Source: Sphingobacteriaceae bacterium (GTDB taxonomy: Bacteria > Bacteroidota > Bacteroidia > B-17B0 > Aurantibacillaceae). From it: a stretch of DNA of 64,000 bases. The stretch lies in NCBI GenBank assembly GCA_013823565.1, contig PNMI01000005.1, positions 1-64,000 of the forward strand, given 5' to 3'. The position numbers were made by a program, and so were the translations under genes. Shown one piece after another: positions 38,854 through 47,099 of this stretch; positions within the stretch are counted from its first letter, which is position 1, and every line of letters starts with the position of its first letter. A model generated the notes under the pieces. That model was given only the letters and a program-made list of their open reading frames with translations. It was not told the DNA's origin and ran no database searches.

Positions 38854-40740
38854 CTAATTAATAACTAGCTTCTTCACTTGATTTTTAATGCCATCGTAAA
38901 AACGAATCATATAGATGCCTTTTGCTAATTCGGTAGTATTAATCTTTTTTGTCTGATGATCTTCTGTTAACTCTTTGATTATAGTTGTTGTAATTAGTTT
39001 TCCAGTGATATCGTAAATACTTAATTCTATAGAGTTTGTGTGATTTTTTCCAAATAAAACATACACAGGCTCACTAGTACTAGCAGGGTTAGGATAAATA
39101 GTATATGAAGATTCGTTTTCAGAAGTTATAGATATAATTTTTGAATATGTATAGCTTTCATCAAAATCAGTTTGTTTTAATCTATAATAATTAATTGTAG
39201 GATAAGGTTTGGTATCATAAAGAGAATAGTTTTTTGTTGACAGAGAATTTCCTGCGCCATCTACTTTACCTATGCTGTTAAAATGAATTCCATCAGCACT
39301 TCTCTCAACTGTAAAATAATCATTGTCAGTTTCTGTTGCTGTTGACCAAGTTAATTTTATTTTATTGTATTCTGCCGTTCCCTCAAAGCTTATTAATTCT
39401 ATTGGAAGTGGAGTTGGAGAGTTTGGAATAATACCTCCATTATTTGGTCCACCACCAGGGCTGGCAGATACCAATCCACCAGAATTATCAGTGCCAGGAT
39501 TTCCATTTGTAGTTGTTGAAGTTACATTAACGGTTGGCTGACTAGCAGGGTATAATAATGCGCCTTGTCCACCGCCACCGCCACCAGCGTGTGCTCCAGA
39601 GTTTGTAACGTTTCCACCATTTCCGCCATTTGCATTAACCGATAAAGGACAAGTTGCACTTGCTGAAAATGTATTTACTTGTAATAAGATACTTCCCGCA
39701 GCTCCACCGCCACCAGCGCCATCATTTCCTACGTTTGCAGAAGTTAATCCATTAGCACTTATTCTGATTGATGAAGCACATAAAGTATTGGTAACAAGCG
39801 TATTTGCTTTTATTATAATAATTCCACCCCCGTTTCCGCCAGCAGAACCAACAGTGTTATTTTGTTGACCGCCGCCGCCGCCGCCGCCCATAAATATTCG
39901 AGAACCTGATATATAAGAAGATAGTGCTACGCCTCCTAAACCTCCTGCGGGAAATGCAGCGCAGTTATTGTATCCATTTCCACCTTGTCCGCCAGTAGAG
40001 TAGTTACTTCCACCGCCACCGCCAGCATTATGGTCGCCTCCTCCTCCGCCGCCAGATAATATTTTTGCTCTGCCCTTATTAAAGTTAGCATTTAAATTTT
40101 TGTAAATCCCTTCCCCTTTTCCACCATAGTTTGCATTATTTGAAATATAATTTGTTGAATTCCCCGCAACACAAACTGGACCGCCATTATCATTTGACCG
40201 AACGCCTCCTAAAAAGCCAATCCCATCTGCGATTACACTATGATTTAATGTTAATGTGTTTGAGGTTTCAAAAGCAATAACCCCGCCCACATTACCGTTC
40301 CAAGCTAAGCCAGTAATATTTGCCGTAGTGGTATAATTAGCACCCATATCTCTAAAGGTGATAATTTGTAATGAGGAATTTGCTCCAGTATTAAAAGAAG
40401 TTGTTAAAGCATTTGCCAATGTAATGCTATTTGGGGTTCCTGTTGCTGGAAGTCTTGATGCAATAATTCCTATTTCATATTTTCCTGCGTTTTGAATATT
40501 GGAAACGTCTCCAAAAGTTGACGTATTGGTTGTGTTTGTGCCAATGGCATCATCTTGCATTTGCATAATAATTACTTTGGCACCAACTGTAAACGTATGG
40601 TTCGCCTCATTTACATTATTGACAATAAGGGTTGTTTGAGCCCCATTAATACTGGTAACTTTGGCGTAAGCATTTACAATTTGAGCTTCAGACGCAAAAC
40701 ATAAAAATGAAAAAATAAATAGAAGTAAAGGTTTATTCAT
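38854..40740 (-). CDS. Glycine-rich secreted protein with T9SS C-terminal sorting domain
   Basis: Runs such as GGGGGGDHNAGGGGGSNYSTGGQGG; C-term YTIYPNPASTSEPVYVLF...LAKGIYMIRFYDGIKNQVKKLVIN. Confidence 0.9.
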   Translation of the reverse strand: MNKPLLLFIFSFLCFASEAQIVNAYAKVTSINGAQTTLIVNNVNEANHTFTVGAKVIIMQMQDDAIGTNTTNTSTFGDVSNIQNAGKYEIGIIASRLPATGTPNSITLANALTTSFNTGANSSLQIITFRDMGANYTTTANITGLAWNGNVGGVIAFETSNTLTLNHSVIADGIGFLGGVRSNDNGGPVCVAGNSTNYISNNANYGGKGEGIYKNLNANFNKGRAKILSGGGGGGDHNAGGGGGSNYSTGGQGGNGYNNCAAFPAGGLGGVALSSYISGSRIFMGGGGGGGQQNNTVGSAGGNGGGIIIIKANTLVTNTLCASSIRISANGLTSANVGNDGAGGGGAAGSILLQVNTFSASATCPLSVNANGGNGGNVTNSGAHAGGGGGGQGALLYPASQPTVNVTSTTTNGNPGTDNSGGLVSASPGGGPNNGGIIPNSPTPLPIELISFEGTAEYNKIKLTWSTATETDNDYFTVERSADGIHFNSIGKVDGAGNSLSTKNYSLYDTKPYPTINYYRLKQTDFDESYTYSKIISITSENESSYTIYPNPASTSEPVYVLFGKNHTNSIELSIYDITGKLITTTIIKELTEDHQTKKINTTELAKGIYMIRFYDGIKNQVKKLVIN

Positions 40741-40905
40741 AATCGGTTTGAGTTAATTATAAACTGTGTAAGTAAAGATATAAAAATTACTCAAACTATA
40801 CGTTAATAACTCTAAAATGTTTCAGTTTACGGTGATTTTAACCTTTACTTTACCTTGAAATTCATATTAAATTAACTATATTCGTATTTCATTTTTATAT
40901 ATACT

Positions 40906-43734
40906 ATGAGCGCAGAACAACCTAAAGCAAAGAAAAGTTTATTTAAAAGAATTTTAAAATGGAGCGGAATTTCATTTTTATTACTTTTAGTTTTAATAAT
41001 AATAGCTCCTTTTATTTTTAAGGACAAAATCGTTCAAATTGTAAAAGACGAGGCTAATAAAAATTTAAATGCCAAAGTTGATTTTGGAGATTTTGATTTA
41101 ACTTTATTTAGTTCATTTCCAGATTTTAGATTTAAAATTCAAAATGTGAGTGTTATCAATGTTGAACCATTCAAAGGAGATACTTTAGCATTTATTAAAG
41201 AACTATCTTTTGATTTAAATATTAAAAGTGTGATTAGTGGGGATCAATATCAGGTAAATTCATTAGTGATTGATGAACCAAAGATTAATGGTATTGTAAT
41301 GGCTGACGGCAAAGCCAATTGGGATATTGCTAAAGCAAGCACAGATACTGTTTCTGCCGAACCTGTAGATACTTCTGCAACTAAATTTGCCTTAAAATTA
41401 AAATCATTAGAAATTAAGCATGCAAATATTACTTACAATGATATGCAAGGTAATATGGCAGCTTCATTAAAGGATATGAACTATACCTTGAGCGGAGATT
41501 TTACTCAAGATAATTTCTTATTAAGTAATTTATTGGAAATTGCTGAAACATCTTTTGAAATGGGAGGCGTTGGATATTTAACTAAAGCAAAAACACGTTT
41601 TAAGGCAGATTTAGATATGGATATGCCTAATATGAAATTTACTTTTAAAGAAAATGAATTAGACTTAAATGACTTAGGTTTATCTTTTGATGGTTTTGTT
41701 TCTATGCCTAAAGATGATATCACCATGGATTTGAAATTTGCAGCTAAGCAAACAGAGTTTAAATCTATTTTATCTCTAATCCCAAGTGTTTATAGTAAAG
41801 ATTTTGCTAGTGTTAAAACAGCGGGTAGTTTAAAATTAAATGGTAAAGCTGCAGGAACTATGCATACAAGTGCAGATGGAAAGAGCGATACTTACCCATC
41901 ATTTGAAGTTAATTTAGGAATTGCAAACGCGATGTTTAAATACCCTTCATTACCTAAATCAGTTAACAATATAAATATTGATGTACATGTAGAAAATAAA
42001 AAAGATTTCTTAGATGCCACAGTAATTGATGTGAATAAATTTCATTTAGAAATGGCAGGTAATCCAATTGATATGTGGGCTCATGTTAAAACACCAATTT
42101 CCGACCCTGATTTAGCAGCTCAAGTAAAAGGGATTATCAATTTAGCTTCTGTAAAAGAGTTTGTTCCTTTAGAAAAAGGGGATGAGATGAGTGGCATCAT
42201 TAAAGCAGATATTTCGGCAGCTGGAAGAATGAGTAGCATTGACAAGAAAGAATACGAAAAATTCAAAATGGCGGGAAGTTTAGAAATTAATAAAATGAAT
42301 TATAAAACAACAACGCTTCCATATGAAGTGATGTTGAATATGATGAAATTAAATTTCACTAATCAATTTGTGGAGCTGGCAGGTTTTGATGCCTTAATGG
42401 GTAAATCAGATGTGAAAGCAAATGGTAAAATTGATAATTTCATGCAATACATTTTTAAAGATTCTTTAATTGTTGGACATTTCAATGTTCAATCTAATTT
42501 GATGGACTTAAATGAATTAATGAGTTCTTCTTCTACGTCAACAGCACCTGCTCAACCAGTAGCAGCCGACACAGCGGCGATGACAGTTGCGGAAGTGCCA
42601 GGGAATATCGATTTTATTTTAAATGCAAATATCACAAAGTTATTGTATGATAATTTAGTGATTGATAATATGAATGGTAATATCGAAATCAAGAAACGTA
42701 AAGTAGATATGACAAACTTAAATTTAGGATTGTTAGGTGGTAAGGTTTTAATGAATGGTTATTACGAAACAACTAATCCTAAAAAACCAACAGTTGATTT
42801 AACTTTTAAAGTAGATAATTTTGACATTCAAAAAACATATGCCGCATTTAATACCGTGCAAAAATTAGCGCCAATAGGACAGTATGCAAAAGGAATGTTT
42901 ACAGCAACTTTAGAAAACTTTAAAGCAGATTTAGATCAAACAATGTCGCCAATATTATCAACTCTAAAGGGTAATGGTGTATTAAAAACGAGCAGTGTAT
43001 CTATAGGGGGATTTCCAGCATTTGTAAAATTAGGAGAAGCTTTAAAAATTGAGCAATTGAAAAATTTAACTTTACAAAATGTAGTTGCTGATTATGAGTT
43101 TAAAGATGGAAGAGTAAATCTGCGTAATCCTGTTAAAGTAAAAATTGATAAAATCAATGCTGAAATTACTGGTTCAACTGGCTTTGATCAAACCATAGAT
43201 TATAATTGGAAAATGGATGTGCCAACAGAGATGTTTGGTTCACAAGCAAATTCAATGGTTGGTAGTTTATTGGGACAAGCAAATGCAGCGGCTGGAACTA
43301 ATGTGAGTATGCCTAAATCAGTTAAAGTAAATGTTGGATTTGGCGGAACAGTGATGAATCCAACAGTGAAGACAGGTACAAAAGCGGGTGAAGCAGGAGC
43401 AAGTGTAAAAGATCAAGCAGTTACGGCAGTTAAAGATAAGGCTAATGAAGAAGCTCAAAAAATACTAGCAGATGCACAAGCTCAAGTTGCGAAAATAAAA
43501 GCAGATGCTCAAACGGCATCTGATAAATTAAAAGCAGAGGCTTATGCAGCGGCAGATAAGCAAGTAGAGGATGTGAAAAATCCTTTAGGGAAAATTGCTG
43601 CTAAAAAAGCAGCAGAGTTAGCTAAGAAAGAAGCCGATAAGCAAGCCCAGAAAATATTAGATGAAGCTGAAGTGAAAAGCCAAAAAATATTAGAGGACGC
43701 CAAAGTGAAAAGCGCCGCAGCGGCAGGGAAATAA
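40906..43734 (+). CDS. AsmA-family protein with Ala/Lys-rich C-terminal coiled coil
   Basis: LFKRILKWSGISFLLLLVLIIIAPFIFKDKIVQIVKDEANKNLNAKVDFGDFDLTLFSSFPDFRFKIQNVSV; tail NEEAQKILADAQAQVAKIKADAQTASDKLKAEAYAAADK. Confidence 0.92.
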   Translation: MSAEQPKAKKSLFKRILKWSGISFLLLLVLIIIAPFIFKDKIVQIVKDEANKNLNAKVDFGDFDLTLFSSFPDFRFKIQNVSVINVEPFKGDTLAFIKELSFDLNIKSVISGDQYQVNSLVIDEPKINGIVMADGKANWDIAKASTDTVSAEPVDTSATKFALKLKSLEIKHANITYNDMQGNMAASLKDMNYTLSGDFTQDNFLLSNLLEIAETSFEMGGVGYLTKAKTRFKADLDMDMPNMKFTFKENELDLNDLGLSFDGFVSMPKDDITMDLKFAAKQTEFKSILSLIPSVYSKDFASVKTAGSLKLNGKAAGTMHTSADGKSDTYPSFEVNLGIANAMFKYPSLPKSVNNINIDVHVENKKDFLDATVIDVNKFHLEMAGNPIDMWAHVKTPISDPDLAAQVKGIINLASVKEFVPLEKGDEMSGIIKADISAAGRMSSIDKKEYEKFKMAGSLEINKMNYKTTTLPYEVMLNMMKLNFTNQFVELAGFDALMGKSDVKANGKIDNFMQYIFKDSLIVGHFNVQSNLMDLNELMSSSSTSTAPAQPVAADTAAMTVAEVPGNIDFILNANITKLLYDNLVIDNMNGNIEIKKRKVDMTNLNLGLLGGKVLMNGYYETTNPKKPTVDLTFKVDNFDIQKTYAAFNTVQKLAPIGQYAKGMFTATLENFKADLDQTMSPILSTLKGNGVLKTSSVSIGGFPAFVKLGEALKIEQLKNLTLQNVVADYEFKDGRVNLRNPVKVKIDKINAEITGSTGFDQTIDYNWKMDVPTEMFGSQANSMVGSLLGQANAAAGTNVSMPKSVKVNVGFGGTVMNPTVKTGTKAGEAGASVKDQAVTAVKDKANEEAQKILADAQAQVAKIKADAQTASDKLKAEAYAAADKQVEDVKNPLGKIAAKKAAELAKKEADKQAQKILDEAEVKSQKILEDAKVKSAAAAGK

Positions 43735-43755
43735 AATTAATAATATTCACTTTAT

Positions 43756-43779
43756 GGCGGTTATAAGCTAGTTACCTGC
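43756..43779. other. 5' boundary of cassette block: half attC-like arm GGCGGTTATAAGCTA plus GTTACCTGC core
   Basis: GTTACCTGC (43771-43779) is the exact reverse complement of GCAGGTAAC at 44618-44626; GGCGGTTATAAG pairs with CTTCATAGCCGCC at 45289-45301. Confidence 0.6.
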
Positions 43780-43785
43780 AAGTTT

Positions 43786-44625
43786 ATGGACGAGGAATTA
43801 AAAAAGAAAATAATAACTGATATTACTAAGACCGGCTTTCCGTCTGAGTTAAAGGTTGCATCTATCTTGAGACAATCTCAATGGACGTGTGAACAAAACT
43901 CAACATATAGTGACTTCGAAACCGATAGAAGTAGAGAAATTGACTTAAAAGCTAGAAAATATTTTAACAGAAAAGATGAAAAATTCAGTTGTGCCATCAA
44001 TTTAGTAATTGAAGTTAAAAAATCTTCTCGGCCATGGGTATTTTTTACGATTCCAAATTCAAAAAATTACTTTGAATTCAAGGGTCCTGGATATGGCATA
44101 ATACACTCCAGAAAGAACATAACATATACTGACTTAAGGGGTGAAGACTTGATGCATGATTTTCCACGAAATTCAACAAACATTATTGGCACCAATTTTT
44201 ATGAGGCCTTTAAATCTCCGGACGAACCAAGCAAAATATATGAAGCTCTTATGTCCTCTATAAAAGCATCATTCTATGAAGTATATCAAGCTAATGGCCT
44301 TTTAAGTGAAAATAAATCAATACCAACAACAAATGACAGCTTAATTCAAAAAAATGAAAGTAACCATAGACATATTGAAATATACGTGCCTGTTGTCGTT
44401 ATTGATGGAGTCCTGTGTATATCAAATCTAACGGAAGAACAAAATATAGAATTGGAAGAAGCACTTTACGTTCCAGTTCAAATGTCGCACTCAGCAGCTC
44501 CATACGACAACTATAATCTATACCACCCAGAAGTAATTTCTTTGAAATACATATCTGACTTTTTGAAGTCAATGGAAAACTGGGGTGATTCACTACTTTA
44601 CTTTTTAAGAAAAACCAGCAGGTAA
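43786..44625 (+). CDS. Cassette ORF 1: hypothetical PD-(D/E)XK nuclease-like protein
   Basis: GFPSELKVASILRQSQWTCEQNSTYSDFETDRSREIDLKARKYF...SCAINLVIEVKKSSRPW: EID...EVKK nuclease-like core. Confidence 0.7.
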   Translation: MDEELKKKIITDITKTGFPSELKVASILRQSQWTCEQNSTYSDFETDRSREIDLKARKYFNRKDEKFSCAINLVIEVKKSSRPWVFFTIPNSKNYFEFKGPGYGIIHSRKNITYTDLRGEDLMHDFPRNSTNIIGTNFYEAFKSPDEPSKIYEALMSSIKASFYEVYQANGLLSENKSIPTTNDSLIQKNESNHRHIEIYVPVVVIDGVLCISNLTEEQNIELEEALYVPVQMSHSAAPYDNYNLYHPEVISLKYISDFLKSMENWGDSLLYFLRKTSR

Positions 44626-44794
44626 CACAACCTAAATCCCATTTGGGCATTCGGCTTCGGCTTTTGCAAAAGCGGCAGACAATTATTTAATTTTCTCTTT
44701 GCAAAAGTCCATTAAACATTTATCTTTAAAGTAACATTTCGGTAGACAAAGTTTCAATCCCCAAACGGGAATTTAGCTTGCAACCGTTAGCTGC
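44618..44794. other. attC-like long imperfect palindrome between the two cassette ORFs
   Basis: GGTAACACAACCTAAATCCCATTTGGGCATT (44620-44650) vs reverse complement of 44756-44791, GCTAACGGTTGCAAGCTAAATTCCCGTTTGGGGATT; internal hairpin CTTTTGCAAAAG. Confidence 0.6.
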
Positions 44795-44799
44795 AACTT

Positions 44800-45282
44800 A
44801 TGACGAACGAAAGGAAATACACATTGACATCATTAGTGACAATTGTTTTAAGTATTGTACTTATGTTGTATGGTATTGTCGCATTAGGTTTATTTAGTAG
44901 CGACAAAATAATTGTATCCACTCTTCAGACAACAGGGCCAGACTACAATGTGAGTTTCGGACAATTTAAACTTGCTAGGCTGATGCCCGACTCTATACAG
45001 AGTTCTGACGTTAGTGGAATTATGGTGACAGAACAATCAGCACCAAATATTGACCGCTATTTAATTGATACAGACGACTTCGATAATTATTATTTGTTAA
45101 CTTTTAAAATGGTTGGTGTACAAAAAAGCGACAGCTATTCTTACCATCCGCTTCTCGAAATTAGTTCTTGTAGACAAATAGACTTTATATTATTTTGGTC
45201 ACTCATAATTATAGAATTTGGACTAGTTATGCTGTCTATTTTATACTACAGGAAATACAAAAGACAATTAAGCAGCAGCTAA
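44800..45282 (+). CDS. Cassette ORF 2: hypothetical two-TM protein
   Basis: Hydrophobic N- and C-terminal segments; bounded by GTTAGCTGC (44786-44794) and GCAGCTAAC (45275-45283). Confidence 0.7.
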   Translation: MTNERKYTLTSLVTIVLSIVLMLYGIVALGLFSSDKIIVSTLQTTGPDYNVSFGQFKLARLMPDSIQSSDVSGIMVTEQSAPNIDRYLIDTDDFDNYYLLTFKMVGVQKSDSYSYHPLLEISSCRQIDFILFWSLIIIEFGLVMLSILYYRKYKRQLSSS

Positions 45283-45301
45283 CACGCCCTTCATAGCCGC
45301 C
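45275..45301. other. 3' boundary of cassette block: GCAGCTAAC core plus half attC-like arm CCTTCATAGCCGCC
   Basis: Complementary to the 5' arm at 43756-43767. Confidence 0.55.
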
Positions 45302-45375
45302 AGTATTAATTATATATTTTTCACTTTTCTTATTTTGATTTTATTATTATCTTACCAATAATAAAATTTTGCACC

Positions 45376-46356
45376 ATGAATCCTTTTTTGACTCAAGTTG
45401 TTATACAAACCATAATTAACAACAAAAACAAAAAACCTAATCAGTTCCCAGAATCTCCTTCGAGATTTCGTTTGGCTAAGGCATACCGAGAGTTTAAGTT
45501 ATTAGTAAAGCGTATTTTAAAAGATGTAGTATTAATTGGATTAGGAATTGCTGCAGCTGCTTTTGGTTTAGAGAGTTTTTTATTACCTAGTAAATTTATT
45601 GATGGTGGTGCTACAGGTATTTCTTTATTAATAACGGAGCTAACTAACATTCCATTATATGTTTTAATTATAGGAATTAATATTCCGTTCGTCATTTTAG
45701 GATATAAAATTATTGGGAAAGAATTTGCGATTAAAACAGCAATAGCTATTACTGGATTAGCGATTTGCATTGCGTTTGTTCATTTCCCTGAAGTAACTCA
45801 TGATAAATTATTAGTCGCTATTTTTGGTGGATTTTTCTTAGGCTCAGGAATTGGATTATCAGTAAGAGGAGGAGCCGTGATTGATGGTACTGAAGTACTG
45901 GCTATTTTTTTAAGTCGAAAATTTGGAGTAACGATGGGCGATGTGATTATAATCATAAATATTTTCATCTTTTCGGCTGCAGCTTATTTTTTATCTATTG
46001 AAGCTGCTTTGTATTCCATGATTACTTATTTAGCTGCCTCTAAAACTTTAGATTTTGTTGTATTAGGTATTGAAGAATATAATGGTGTTACCATTGTGTC
46101 TTCGCATAGCGAAGAAATCCGCCAAATGATTATTGATACAATGGGAAGAGGAGTAACAGTGTATTGTGGTAAAAGAGGTTACGGCAAAAGAGGAGAAGGT
46201 AAAGAAATTGATATTGTGTACACTGTAGTAACACGTTTGGAATTAAATAAATTAAATACTGAAATTGAAAAAATTGATCCGAATGCTTTTGTGGTCATGA
46301 ATACAATTAAGGATACTAAAGGAGGGATGATTAAAAAGCGCCCTCTACAACATTAG
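45376..46356 (+). CDS. YitT-family (DUF161/DUF2179) membrane protein
   Basis: FGLESFLLPSKFIDGGATGISLLITELTNIPLYVLIIGINIPFVILGYKIIGKEFAIKT...GTEVLAIFLSRKFG. Confidence 0.93.
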   Translation: MNPFLTQVVIQTIINNKNKKPNQFPESPSRFRLAKAYREFKLLVKRILKDVVLIGLGIAAAAFGLESFLLPSKFIDGGATGISLLITELTNIPLYVLIIGINIPFVILGYKIIGKEFAIKTAIAITGLAICIAFVHFPEVTHDKLLVAIFGGFFLGSGIGLSVRGGAVIDGTEVLAIFLSRKFGVTMGDVIIIINIFIFSAAAYFLSIEAALYSMITYLAASKTLDFVVLGIEEYNGVTIVSSHSEEIRQMIIDTMGRGVTVYCGKRGYGKRGEGKEIDIVYTVVTRLELNKLNTEIEKIDPNAFVVMNTIKDTKGGMIKKRPLQH

Positions 46357-46357
46357 G

Positions 46358-47050
46358 TTAAAGTAAATCTCTATTAATTGTATAGCCAACTCCTTTGGTA
46401 GTTTTTATAATATCATTGCCAAGCGTACGGCGTATGTTTCGAATATGAATATCGATGGTTCTGCTATTGGCAACTTCTGGTGAGTTCCAAATTAGTTTAG
46501 CAAAATCCTGACGAGTAAATATTTTATGTGTGTTTTGATACATCAAACTCACCATCTCAAATTCTTTTCGTGGTAAACTTATTTTCCCGTTAGGAGTAAT
46601 GATGAGATATTGTTCTTTATCTACGTAAAAATTTGGAGGCGTTTGTTCTTCTTTATTCTCAATGGTTTTGCTAATCAACCGTTTTTTGAGAGTTGAAATC
46701 CGAGCTTCTAATAAAATGGGTTTTATGGGAGAAACTATAAAATCATCTGCTCCCGAATTAAAAGCCGTTATTTGGATATAATCATCTTGTTTGTTTGAGT
46801 ATAAAATAATGAAAGGTTGTTCTATATCCTTTATATTTCTAATATCTGATGTAATAGTTATTCCATCCTTTTGTTTATAATCTAGCTCTACAATAACCAA
46901 ATTAACATGTTCCTTATGAAGACAATCCATTAAATCTTCTTCGGATTTAACGAAAGAGACTTTATACTTTTTTTCTTCTAAATAATCAGCTGTTTTTTTT
47001 ACCGACGATTCAGAGTTAGATACAAATACTATGTGAAAGGATTGTTGCAT
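46358..47050 (-). CDS. OmpR-family DNA-binding protein with degenerate receiver domain
   Basis: REC-like N-term with DD to SN and phosphoacceptor D to E; intact winged helix LPRKEFEMVSLMYQN...RTIDIHIRNIRRTLGNDIIKTTKGVGYTI. Confidence 0.9.
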   Translation of the reverse strand: MQQSFHIVFVSNSESSVKKTADYLEEKKYKVSFVKSEEDLMDCLHKEHVNLVIVELDYKQKDGITITSDIRNIKDIEQPFIILYSNKQDDYIQITAFNSGADDFIVSPIKPILLEARISTLKKRLISKTIENKEEQTPPNFYVDKEQYLIITPNGKISLPRKEFEMVSLMYQNTHKIFTRQDFAKLIWNSPEVANSRTIDIHIRNIRRTLGNDIIKTTKGVGYTINRDLL

Positions 47051-47058
47051 ATAATAAT

Positions 47059-47088
47059 AAAGGCACGAACATTTGTTCGTGCCTTTAT
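47059..47088. terminator. Hairpin terminator
   Basis: aaaggcacgaac atttg ttcgtgccttta. Confidence 0.75.
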
Positions 47089-47099
47089 AGGATATTAAA

